From contig CANFJD010000010.1 of assembly GCA_947447315.1 (NCBI GenBank), positions 1 to 23,000 of the forward strand: 23,000 nucleotides of DNA. Reading direction: 5' to 3'. The DNA is from Fimbriimonadaceae bacterium (lineage in GTDB: Bacteria; Armatimonadota; Fimbriimonadia; Fimbriimonadales; Fimbriimonadaceae). The translations under genes and the position numbers were made by a program. Under the pieces are notes generated by a model. It worked only from the letters and a program-made list of their open reading frames with translations. It was not told the origin of the DNA and did not search any database. Shown here piece by piece: positions 1-7,804 of the stretch (position 1 is its first letter; each line of letters opens with the position of its first letter).

Positions 1-1
1 A

Positions 2-496
2 TATGACGTGGTGGCCGAAGGTGGCGACGGCCAGCAAGCAGTAACTCTGGCTCGCGAAACGAAGCCCGATGTCTGCATCCTTGATGTAAAAATGCCGGTG
101 ATGGATGGCATCGAAGCGGTCGGAATCATCACCGAGGAAAACATCGCGCCGACGATCTTGCTTACGGCGTATTCCGACAAAGAGTTGGTGTCGCGAGCCA
201 AGAGTGCAGGCGTATTCGCTTATCTCGTGAAGCCGTTTAAGCCGAGTGACCTTCCCCCGAGCATCGAGGTAGCGCGTAGTCGCTTCGAGCAGAATTTGGC
301 ACTCAATGGCGAGGTTGCGAACCTCACCGAAAAGCTTGAAGCGCGAAAGCTGGTGGATCGGGCGAAAGGCATCCTGATGGATGAGCACAAGATCAACGAG
401 TCCGAAGCTTATCGCCGCATTCAGATCAAATCGATGAACGAACGCAAAACCATGCGGGAAGTCGCCGAAGCCATCATTCTTGCCAAGAGCATCTGA
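2..496 (+). CDS. ANTAR-domain response regulator (5' partial)
   Basis: This is the 3' part of a two-component response regulator whose output is RNA binding. The frame is open from base 2, so the true start and the first acidic residues of the receiver lie outside the window. The visible receiver has the phospho-acceptor Asp (codon 83-85, in the context LDVKMPVMDG), the Thr of LLTAYS and the conserved Lys of YLVKPF. A short coiled linker follows, then an ANTAR domain (LTEKLEARKLVDRAKGILM through MREVAEAIILA) that ends the protein. ANTAR regulators act as antiterminators: once phosphorylated they bind paired small RNA hairpins in leader transcripts. The cognate histidine kinase and the targets are not visible here. 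The next gene starts within or just after its 3' end. Confidence in the family is high; the regulon is unknown. Confidence 0.95.
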   Translation, partial: YDVVAEGGDGQQAVTLARETKPDVCILDVKMPVMDGIEAVGIITEENIAPTILLTAYSDKELVSRAKSAGVFAYLVKPFKPSDLPPSIEVARSRFEQNLALNGEVANLTEKLEARKLVDRAKGILMDEHKINESEAYRRIQIKSMNERKTMREVAEAIILAKSI

Positions 497-1031
497 CCCA
501 GAGTCCGCTTCCTCTTCGGCAACTCGCCGGAGAATGTGGTTTCGGCTGCTCGCGTTAATTTTGACCGGGCTGAGTTTAGTAACCCTGGTGCAATTGTTCG
601 TTGAATCGTCAGTAGCGGCAAGGCGAACTAATCTCGTCTCGATGGTAAAGCAATGTGCGACGGCGAGTCTCTTGTATGCAGAAGACCACGATGACCGCTT
701 ACCACTGGCCGCCAATTGGCAAACGGAAGTAGCGGCAAATCAGAAACTCCCGTCCGAGATTTTCCTTTCGATGGCTCCCCGTGGAGAGCTGAATCCCCCC
801 GAATTCATTGCATTTCGCGACAGGTTCAGCGGATGGAAAACTGACAAAATTCAGGATGATGCTCAGACAGTGCTGACGTTTGACAGTGTCATCACCCAGC
901 CGAATGCCCACGGCGACCTCGAACGGATGCCCAACCCGCCTCGCTGGAATTACGGTGGGAAGCAAACCAATATCGTTGCCTTTGTCGACGGCCACGCGAA
1001 GGCGGTCACGATTTCTGACCCAATTCGGTAG
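480..1031 (+). CDS. Type II pilin-like (DUF1559-like, H-X9-DG type) membrane protein
   Basis: A small protein with an N-terminal hydrophobic helix (about residues 22-42) after an RRR cluster, then a periplasmic domain. The segment KQCATASLLYAEDHDDRLPL and the C-terminal VAFVDGHAKAV match the type II secretion pseudopilin-like proteins that are abundant in Planctomycetes and Armatimonadetes, which end in a xxDGH motif. Unlike true prepilins it has no G/FTLxE prepilin-peptidase site before the helix, so it may stay as a simple membrane anchor. The start is uncertain: TTG at 480 overlaps the ANTAR gene by 17 bases and keeps the basic leader, while ATG at 534 gives 165 residues and starts almost at the helix. 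Neither has a good ribosome binding site. The function is unknown; the family call rests on motif resemblance. Confidence 0.7.
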   Translation: MPRASDPESASSSATRRRMWFRLLALILTGLSLVTLVQLFVESSVAARRTNLVSMVKQCATASLLYAEDHDDRLPLAANWQTEVAANQKLPSEIFLSMAPRGELNPPEFIAFRDRFSGWKTDKIQDDAQTVLTFDSVITQPNAHGDLERMPNPPRWNYGGKQTNIVAFVDGHAKAVTISDPIR

Positions 1032-1108
1032 TTACAGCTCCGCGAGCAACTTTCCATGTAACCATCGGTGATGTAAGGTGACTCCGAAGACAACGGTAAT
1101 CTGCCCGC

Positions 1109-1618
1109 ATGGCGAATGACGTTTTGTGGGCACCGTGGCGACTGGCTTACATTGAAAAGCCCGCCGAGGTCTCGGCCACGAATCGTGGGACCGGGGACAT
1201 TTTTGTGGACCTGCCGGCCGAGCAGGATGACGCCAAGAATTTCATCCTCTTTCGCGGTGAAGTGGCGTTTATCATGCTCAATGCCTTTCCGTATACGAAC
1301 GGCCACTTGCTCATCGCTCCCTACCGGCAGGTTGCCGAAATTGATCTGCTTGACGACCAGGAGTTGCTTGAAATCATTCAACTTCTCGCCCGCGCGGCCA
1401 GGTGGCTAAAGCGGGCGTATCGTCCCGATGGGATGAATATTGGCGTCAACATGGGCCGCGCTGCCGGGGCCGGAATCCCGATTCATATTCACTGGCACAT
1501 TGTGCCCCGGTGGAACGGCGACACCAATTTCATGACCGCCGTCGGCGGCGTGCGCGTAATGCCCCAAACACTGGAAGACAGTTACGCACGTTTGAAAGCC
1601 GAAATTGAGAATGACTGA
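1109..1618 (+). CDS. HIT-family protein, Ap4A phosphorylase/hydrolase-like
   Basis: A 169-residue histidine-triad protein. The triad HIHWHIV is at residues 126-132, with His128 the expected nucleophile. The N-terminal WAPWRLAYI and the tail after the triad (PRWNGDTNFMTAVGGVRV) match the branch that includes the mycobacterial Ap4A phosphorylase type. Enzymes of this branch split diadenosine polyphosphates or related nucleotidyl substrates in the cytoplasm; the exact substrate cannot be read from sequence. ATG 1109 has no Shine-Dalgarno sequence. A TAATCT hexamer ends 6 bases before it, a spacing seen in leaderless transcripts of some phyla, but no -35 is evident. The 3' end overlaps the start of the uracil-DNA glycosylase gene, so the two are probably translationally coupled. 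Confidence 0.9.
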   Translation: MANDVLWAPWRLAYIEKPAEVSATNRGTGDIFVDLPAEQDDAKNFILFRGEVAFIMLNAFPYTNGHLLIAPYRQVAEIDLLDDQELLEIIQLLARAARWLKRAYRPDGMNIGVNMGRAAGAGIPIHIHWHIVPRWNGDTNFMTAVGGVRVMPQTLEDSYARLKAEIEND

Positions 1619-2228
1619 CGAACTCGCTCGCCTTCGAGAATCTTGCGTGGTCTGCACCGCTTGCGACTTAAGCCAACGTCGACGAAACGTCGTCTTTGGG
1701 GAAGGCGACCCTCACTCACCACTCGTTTTGGTGGGGGAAGGGCCGGGAGATCAAGAGGATGCCACGGGGCGACCATTCGTGGGTCGCGCGGGGAAGCTGC
1801 TTGATCAGGCCATCGGGGATGCGGGACTTTCGCGCGATTTGGTCTACATTACGAACACGGTCAAGTGCCGCGCGGCGGATTGGTCAACCGGAAAGCCCCA
1901 GAACCGGCCGCCAACCGAATTGGAAAGTAGCACGTGCCGGCAATGGCTCCTCCCGCAATTGCAAGCCATCGGGCCGCAAGTGATCCTGTGTATCGGCGCG
2001 CCGAGCGCGAAGAACCTCATCCGTAAGAATTTCGCGATCACCAAAGAACGGGGGCTTTTCTTTCCTTCCGAATACGCTCGCACCATCATGGCGACTCTCC
2101 ATCCGGCCTACATTCTTCGCCAAATGAACATCTCGGGAGATGGTGGGTACGGGCTACTGGTGGCCGATATTCTAAAAGCCTGGGATGCGGCGGTGCGCCT
2201 GGCCGAAAAGCATCGCCCCGGCAACTGA
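1611..2228 (+). CDS. Family 4 (Fe-S) uracil-DNA glycosylase
   Basis: A 205-residue glycosylase that removes uracil from DNA and so starts base-excision repair. Diagnostic features: the VVFGEGDP stretch, motif GEGPGDQEDATGRPFVGRAG (residues 42-61), and the LHPAYILR motif (163-170). Four cysteines for a 4Fe-4S cluster are C15, C18, C86 and C109. The C86-C109 spacing is 22 residues, several longer than in the thermophilic enzymes I know, because of an insert around WSTGKPQ. C12 is an additional cysteine. ATG 1611 overlaps the stop of the HIT gene (ATGACTGA); an in-frame TTG at 1605 would add two residues. The gene pairs a nucleotide-metabolism enzyme with a repair enzyme. The family assignment is firm. 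Confidence 0.93.
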   Translation: MTDELARLRESCVVCTACDLSQRRRNVVFGEGDPHSPLVLVGEGPGDQEDATGRPFVGRAGKLLDQAIGDAGLSRDLVYITNTVKCRAADWSTGKPQNRPPTELESSTCRQWLLPQLQAIGPQVILCIGAPSAKNLIRKNFAITKERGLFFPSEYARTIMATLHPAYILRQMNISGDGGYGLLVADILKAWDAAVRLAEKHRPGN

Positions 2229-2274
2229 TCTGGCGTTCATCGTGCGGGCTCGTTATGGTTCATCATAAGGCATC

Positions 2275-3480
2275 GTGATCGTTCCCCTGCTGCTCGCCGT
2301 CGAGCCACCAGTCCTTCTCCCTATTTCCACCGCATATTGCGAACCCGACCCGAACGCGATAGAAATTTCCGAAGCGGGTCACTCGGTCTGGTCCGATCCT
2401 CGGCAAACCCTGAACTGGTACGGCAAGCTCAGCAAGGGCACCCTCAACGTAACCGTGCGGGCGGCCATCTCCGGTGGAGACCGCGCAATCTATAAGTTGG
2501 TGATCGCCAACCGGGGCATCAAGCACGACATCATCGGCGGCGACACTGAATTCGGCCCGTACACTATTCCGCGAGAGGATTTCTATCGGATCCGTTTGGA
2601 AGGCATCCGCAAAAGCGGTAGTAACTATGGTGCAGTCCAGGCGATCAGCCTGTCTGGGACGGCTCTGACTAACTCACACTTCAACCTGAAAGAGCGTCGC
2701 AACGCGGCGAGTGTGCATTTGAAGTACCCATCGACGGCGGACGACAAACTCGACGCGTTCTACACCGAGATCAAGGCAGAAACCGACCCGATCTATACCT
2801 ACTACATGGCAACCGGATTCCGGCGCGGATACTTCGGCATGCAGGTCAATTCCCCCACCGAGCGACGGATCATTTTCTCAATCTGGGATAGCGGCAACGA
2901 AGCGATGGACCGGAGCAAGGTATCGAGTGATGATCGCGTGACGCTGTTGGCGAAGGGCGACGGGGTTTCGGCGGGAGATTTCGGCAACGAGGGTACGGGA
3001 GGCCACAGTCACTTGGTGTACAACTGGAAAACTCGAGATCGGCACCGATTCCTGGTGACGGTAAAGCCCGATGGTTCTCACACGACGTATTCAGGCTACT
3101 ATTACTTTAACGACCGGCGAGCTTGGGGTCTGATCGCTTCGTTCCGAGCGCCCAAAGATGGCAACTACTTGAACGGCCTCTATTCGTTCGTTGAGAATTT
3201 TGGTGGCGATAATGGGCAGCTGTTCCGGAAGGCTCGCTTCGGAAATCAGTGGGTGCGTAGCCACGGGGTGTGGAAGCAAATCACGAATGCGCAGTTTAGC
3301 TGTGATGTAACCGGTCGCCAGCGTGATCGAATCGATTTTGATGCGGGTGAATCCGGTTCGGATTTTTGGTTGAGTAACGGTGGATTTAAGATCCCCAATC
3401 ACCTTGTGGATGACCAACTGACGCGAAAGCCATCAAGCAAACCGCCCGTCATTCCGGCTGAGATTCTGCCTGCCGGCTAG
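2275..3480 (+). CDS. Exported DUF5077 + DUF3472 domain protein
   Basis: A 401-residue protein with a short hydrophobic N-terminus (MIVPLLLAVEPPVLLPISTA) that may serve as a signal peptide, although it lacks basic residues. Residues about 27-133 resemble DUF5077, a beta-sandwich module. Residues about 175-370 resemble DUF3472, with the recognisable RRGYFGMQVNSPTERRIIFS and SGDFGNEG-like signatures (here SAGDFGNEGTGG). The family occurs in bacteria and eukaryotes and no activity is established to my knowledge; carbohydrate binding is often suspected. The GTG start is well constrained, because an in-frame TAA lies at 2266-2268 and no other Met occurs before residue 178. An AAGG stands 5 bases upstream. 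It is followed by a 69-base gap before the sugar importer. A role in polysaccharide handling beside the importer is conceivable but is inference. Confidence 0.8.
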   Translation: MIVPLLLAVEPPVLLPISTAYCEPDPNAIEISEAGHSVWSDPRQTLNWYGKLSKGTLNVTVRAAISGGDRAIYKLVIANRGIKHDIIGGDTEFGPYTIPREDFYRIRLEGIRKSGSNYGAVQAISLSGTALTNSHFNLKERRNAASVHLKYPSTADDKLDAFYTEIKAETDPIYTYYMATGFRRGYFGMQVNSPTERRIIFSIWDSGNEAMDRSKVSSDDRVTLLAKGDGVSAGDFGNEGTGGHSHLVYNWKTRDRHRFLVTVKPDGSHTTYSGYYYFNDRRAWGLIASFRAPKDGNYLNGLYSFVENFGGDNGQLFRKARFGNQWVRSHGVWKQITNAQFSCDVTGRQRDRIDFDAGESGSDFWLSNGGFKIPNHLVDDQLTRKPSSKPPVIPAEILPAG

Positions 3481-3549
3481 AAACTGCCGCAGGGTAAACC
3501 TCTGTGAATTCGTATTCTTAACCCAAAGTCAAGTAGAATCTGCGAAAAT

Positions 3550-5997
3550 ATGATGAGACGATGTCGTCTACTCCCGCTGTTGGTGGTCACCTTGTGTGCC
3601 GCCCTCTCGGTGGCCGCGCCCAGCGGCGCCGAACCAACCAAAAAACGTCCCCTGGTTGTATGGGGCGTTAGCATCGGGGCCGATAGCAAAGGGCAAGACG
3701 CCGTCATCAAAGAGTTTGAGCGGCGCAATCCAGATATCGACGTCCGCATCCTGAGCATGGGGGCGGGCGCCATGGATCCGCAAAAATTGATGACGTCCAT
3801 TGTGGGCAATGTTGCTCCCGACGTCATTAACCAGGACCGATTTACAATTAGCGACTGGGCCAGCCGCGGTGCCTTCTTGCCTCTCGATGACTTCATGAAG
3901 CGAGACGCGACCGACCCGCTCACCCCGCGAAAGGAGCAGTACTACGACGCGCCCTGGCGAGAGGCTACTTACGAAGGGAAGATCTACGCCATCCCGACGA
4001 GTGCCGATAACCGCATCCTCTATTGGAATAAGGCAAATTTTAAAGCCAAAGCGGACCAACTGAAAGCGGCGGGACTCGATCCCGATCGAGCACCACGAAC
4101 CTGGTCGGAACTTCTCGCCTACAACAAGATTCTCACCGAATTCGATAAAGACGGCAAGCTGATTAAGGCAGGGTTTATCCCGAACTTTGGAAACGCCTGG
4201 CTGTACATGTACGCCTTCCAGAACAATGCCAATTTCATGTCGGCCGATGGACGCACCTGTACGCTGAATACCCCCGACTCTCAAACGGCGCTGCAGTTCA
4301 TGATCGATGGCTACGCTCAATTGGGTGGCTATGAGAATGCGGCATCGTTCCAGAGCGGCTTCCTGGGGAACGAAAACGATCCGTTCATCACCGGCAAGGT
4401 CGCCATGAAAATTGACGGGGACTGGATTCTCAACGGTCTCGCGCGATACGGCCCGCAGATTGATCTCGGCGCGGCACCGGCTCCGGTGCCCGACGATCGG
4501 TTCTACAAGCGCGGACGGTTTAAAGACGAAAAGGACACCTTCATCACCTGGTTCGGTGGTTATAGCTACGCGATTCCGAAGGGTGCCCATAACATCGAAG
4601 ACGGCTGGAAATTCATCAAATTCAGTACTAGCACCGAAGGCCGCATGATCGATTACGCCGCCCAGCGGGAATGGGAGCGCCGTCGTGGACGCGCATTCAT
4701 CCCTCGACTCATGGGCAGTCGAGAGGCGAATGAAGAATCGTTCCGACGTTTCAAGCCGGCGGATAAGAAATTCGCCGATGCGCTGGCGACCCACATCGAA
4801 ATCGGCAAATACGGTCGCGTTCGGCCCGCCACATTCGTGGGCCAGTTGCTGTGGGGCGAACACGTAAAGGCCATGGAATCGGCCCTGTACAAAAAGGGCA
4901 CGCCTGCGCAAACGCTGGAAGCTGGTCAAAAGACCGTTCAGCGTGACCTCGATGCTTTCTTTCACCGCGAACAATATCCCGTTATCGACTTGAGCATTCC
5001 GCTCAAAATCGGTATCGGTATCGTTGCCGCCGCCTTGGCAGCGTTTGTTTTCTGGCTAACCCGCCAAAAGATGGGTCGAATTGCTCGCGCCGAGACGGTC
5101 TGGGGCTATCTGTTCATCTCGCCGTGGCTCTTTGGCTTCCTGTTGCTGACCGTCGGGCCCATGATGGCGTCGCTCTTTTTCAGCTTCACCCAATGGGACG
5201 TTCTCAATGAAGCCCGTTTTGTGGGCGTGAACAACTACGTCCAACTCGCCACCGTAGATCGTGCGACGATGCTGAAGGCGCTGGGTAACGCTCTGTACCT
5301 CGCCGGGCTTGGAGTGCCGTTGGGGCTTTTTACTGGTCTCGCAATCGCTCTGTTGCTAAACACGGCTTCGAAGGGAATGCGGTTCTACCGAACATTCTTT
5401 TACATGCCCGCAATCGTGCCGGGGATCGCTAGTGCCGTGTTGTGGGTGTGGATTCTGACCCCGGATGCCAACAAGGGCCTTATCAATTCCGGATGGCAAG
5501 CCACCATCACCCAGTGGTTTGGCGTGGTTCCGCCAAACTGGCTGCAAAGTGCCGACTGGTCTAAGAACGCGCTCATCCTTCAGGGGATGTGGGGCGCGGG
5601 AAGCGGCATGATCTTGTGGTTAGCCGGTCTCAAAGGAGTTTCGACCACTCTTTACGAGGCGGCGTCCCTGGACGGAGCCAATCCTCGTCGGCAGTTTTGG
5701 ACGGTGACGGTGCCGATGCTTTCTCCCGTGATTTTCTTTAACACGGTTATGGGATTCATCGGCGCGATGCAGGAGTTTGACCGCGTATACGTCATGCGGC
5801 CGAGCAAGGATGGCCCCGTCGGCCCCGATGACTCGCTGCTATCACCGGTGTTTAAGCTGTTCCAGGATGGTTTCGCCTACTTCAAAATGGGTCCCGCTAG
5901 CGCCATCGCCTGGATGATTTTCGCCATTATTCTCATCCTGACCTTCGTTCAATTTAGTCTCGCCCCTCGCTGGGTCCATTACGAGACTGACAAATAA
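3550..5997 (+). CDS. Sugar ABC importer: solute-binding protein fused to MalF-type permease
   Basis: An 815-residue fusion. Residues 1-28 form a signal sequence (MMRRCRLLPLLVV then an Ala-rich end). Residues about 34-450 are a family 1 extracellular solute-binding protein (VVWGVSIGADSKGQDAVIKEFERRNP; a GKVAMKIDGDW-type motif near residue 290). An additional membrane helix at about 483-503 tethers it, and a MalF/UgpA-type permease follows from about 515. The EAA loop that docks the ATPase is at residues 703-726 (EAASLDGANPRRQF...PMLSP). Normally binding protein and permease are separate polypeptides; here the reading frame is continuous with no stop or frameshift. A CUT1 carbohydrate importer is the expected role; the ligand is unknown. 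ATG 3550 has no Shine-Dalgarno sequence; TAGAAT lies 10 bases upstream. It is followed after 47 bases by the second permease. Confidence 0.93.
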   Translation: MMRRCRLLPLLVVTLCAALSVAAPSGAEPTKKRPLVVWGVSIGADSKGQDAVIKEFERRNPDIDVRILSMGAGAMDPQKLMTSIVGNVAPDVINQDRFTISDWASRGAFLPLDDFMKRDATDPLTPRKEQYYDAPWREATYEGKIYAIPTSADNRILYWNKANFKAKADQLKAAGLDPDRAPRTWSELLAYNKILTEFDKDGKLIKAGFIPNFGNAWLYMYAFQNNANFMSADGRTCTLNTPDSQTALQFMIDGYAQLGGYENAASFQSGFLGNENDPFITGKVAMKIDGDWILNGLARYGPQIDLGAAPAPVPDDRFYKRGRFKDEKDTFITWFGGYSYAIPKGAHNIEDGWKFIKFSTSTEGRMIDYAAQREWERRRGRAFIPRLMGSREANEESFRRFKPADKKFADALATHIEIGKYGRVRPATFVGQLLWGEHVKAMESALYKKGTPAQTLEAGQKTVQRDLDAFFHREQYPVIDLSIPLKIGIGIVAAALAAFVFWLTRQKMGRIARAETVWGYLFISPWLFGFLLLTVGPMMASLFFSFTQWDVLNEARFVGVNNYVQLATVDRATMLKALGNALYLAGLGVPLGLFTGLAIALLLNTASKGMRFYRTFFYMPAIVPGIASAVLWVWILTPDANKGLINSGWQATITQWFGVVPPNWLQSADWSKNALILQGMWGAGSGMILWLAGLKGVSTTLYEAASLDGANPRRQFWTVTVPMLSPVIFFNTVMGFIGAMQEFDRVYVMRPSKDGPVGPDDSLLSPVFKLFQDGFAYFKMGPASAIAWMIFAIILILTFVQFSLAPRWVHYETDK

Positions 5998-6044
5998 GGA
6001 GATGACCAGAAATTGAAACAGAATGTCTCGCGAGGAAACCGATA

Positions 6045-7790
6045 ATGCACCCAAATCTGATCTACCTTTTGGCAACCGCTCTCACCTGGTTTGGATGGGG
6101 CGGCCTGCTTAAAGCCGGTTTGAGTGCAGTTTCGCTAAAGGTGGCATCCGATTCGGAGCGACCATTGATTGTTCGGTCGATGATCGCTTCCGCCCTCGTT
6201 GGTGTTTTGGCGCTAGCGGCTTCATTGTTCATCCAGATTCCCGGAGCCAGCGCTCCCGCGGCGGGAAGCGTCTACCAATTGCGTTTGATTTGGTTCGTGA
6301 TGCCGTTCTGCGGTTGGCTCGGCTTTGCCTCGCTCCTGATGCTGATTGTCCGCATCGCGCAGGGCAGTCTGGCCATTAATCGCGAGGAGCGGATGGCAAG
6401 GTTCCAAGCGGCCGGGATCTGGGCAGTGGTCACCGTCGCGGCGGCATTCTGGTTCCGTAGCGACCCGACGAGCGATATCCAGGTTCTTCGCGGCTCGATT
6501 CCCTTTGATGGTAAGTGGCTCGCAATTAGTCTCCTGCTCATTTTTGGCGGCGCGATGGCGATGGCTCTCGCGGCACAACACACGGCGTCGCGCAACCTCA
6601 GCCGCACCGTCGTCACCCAAGCGGTCTTGATCGCCGGCTCCGTTGTTCTCGGACTTCCGTTTGTGTTTTTGCTGGTGACCAGTTTCAAGGAGGACCGGGA
6701 CATGGCGTCTCCAAACGGCATCGTGTGGGTACCCAAGGTGTCTCTCACGCGGCCGTACATGGACCCCAAGAATCCTCTGTACGAAGTTCCGTTTAACGGA
6801 CAAACCGTTCAGGCGACTTTGCTCGATCAAAAGCCGGATGGCACCGTGAAGATGGATATCTTCAAACCGCTGTCGCTCCGCGGCACCACATTGGAAACCC
6901 GACGCGAGTCGATGAAAGAGATTCCCCGCGACGCCCCCATCGTAACGGCAAAGGTGAACGGAATGGTCGGTACTGGGATCGTCGTCGAGGAAATGGATTC
7001 CGGTTCGCGCCGTATTCAATTCGACTCGCCCGACGCTTTAAAGGGAACGGTAAAGGAATTTTCGCCGACCGAAGTTGAGCCTGTCCGGAAGGATGGATTG
7101 CGTTGGCAAAACTATCCCGACGCGCTTAGTTATCTTCCGCCCGAGACCATGAACGGATTGGTGTATCTCAAAAACACGTTGATCCTCGTGATTCTGAGTG
7201 TTGTGGGAACGTTGCTCTCGTGCAGCCTGGTCGCCTACGGTTTTAGTCGACTGCAATTCCCGGGGCGAGATCAGTGGTTTGCAATTCTGCTGTCCACGAT
7301 GATGCTGCCCGCGGCGGTCACACTGTTGCCGCAGTTCCTCATCTTCCGTACTCTTGGTTGGATCGATACTCTGTATCCGCTCTGGGTGCCCGCCTTCTTT
7401 GGCTCGGCATTTAATGTGTTCTTGTTGAGGCAATTCTTCCGGGGTGTCCCGATGGAACTGGAAGACGCTTCCAAGATTGATGGATGCAGCTATCTCAAGG
7501 CGTTCTGGTCGATCATGCTGCCGCAGATCAAACCTGCTCTCGCCGTCATCTTCATCTGGACATTCCTCGGCGCCTGGAACAACTTCATGGGTCCGCTCAT
7601 CTACATCAACTCTCCCGAGAATATGCCGCTAAGCTATGCGCTTCAGCTGTATCAAGGTGATCGCAGCACGGAACCCGGCTTGCTGATGGCTTTTGCGACT
7701 CTCACCATGCTTCCCGTCTTGGCGCTGTTCTTCTTCATGCAGAAGTACTTCATCGAAGGCGTAACACTGAGCGGATTGGGCGGTCGCTAG
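6045..7790 (+). CDS. MalG-type sugar ABC permease with extra N-terminal membrane module
   Basis: A 581-residue inner-membrane permease, about twice the usual MalG length of 270-300. The C-terminal half is standard: a helix at about 195-215 ending in LLVTSFKE, NTLILVILSVVGTLLSCSLVAYGFSRLQ from about 377, and the EAA loop at 473-496 (EDASKIDGCSYLKAF...). Two additions are visible. Residues 1-190 hold about five further hydrophobic helices of no recognised family. The external loop between the first two core helices is about 155 residues instead of about 50, with a beta-rich, polar stretch. It partners the upstream fusion protein; a MalK/MsmK-type ATPase must be encoded elsewhere. GAGGA stands 8 bases before ATG 6045. 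The ORF ends 14 bases from the convergent comEA stop. Confidence 0.92.
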   Translation: MHPNLIYLLATALTWFGWGGLLKAGLSAVSLKVASDSERPLIVRSMIASALVGVLALAASLFIQIPGASAPAAGSVYQLRLIWFVMPFCGWLGFASLLMLIVRIAQGSLAINREERMARFQAAGIWAVVTVAAAFWFRSDPTSDIQVLRGSIPFDGKWLAISLLLIFGGAMAMALAAQHTASRNLSRTVVTQAVLIAGSVVLGLPFVFLLVTSFKEDRDMASPNGIVWVPKVSLTRPYMDPKNPLYEVPFNGQTVQATLLDQKPDGTVKMDIFKPLSLRGTTLETRRESMKEIPRDAPIVTAKVNGMVGTGIVVEEMDSGSRRIQFDSPDALKGTVKEFSPTEVEPVRKDGLRWQNYPDALSYLPPETMNGLVYLKNTLILVILSVVGTLLSCSLVAYGFSRLQFPGRDQWFAILLSTMMLPAAVTLLPQFLIFRTLGWIDTLYPLWVPAFFGSAFNVFLLRQFFRGVPMELEDASKIDGCSYLKAFWSIMLPQIKPALAVIFIWTFLGAWNNFMGPLIYINSPENMPLSYALQLYQGDRSTEPGLLMAFATLTMLPVLALFFFMQKYFIEGVTLSGLGGR

Positions 7791-7804
7791 TCGACTGCCC
7801 ACAG

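Noticed and set aside
3568..4974. A 468-codon open frame on the minus strand
   Set aside because: It lies wholly inside the binding-protein part of the importer fusion and has no family features; it is a codon-bias shadow.
6222..7019. A 265-codon minus-strand open frame within the MalG-type gene
   Set aside because: It is a shadow of a well-supported permease; its translation is His/Arg-rich without family motifs.
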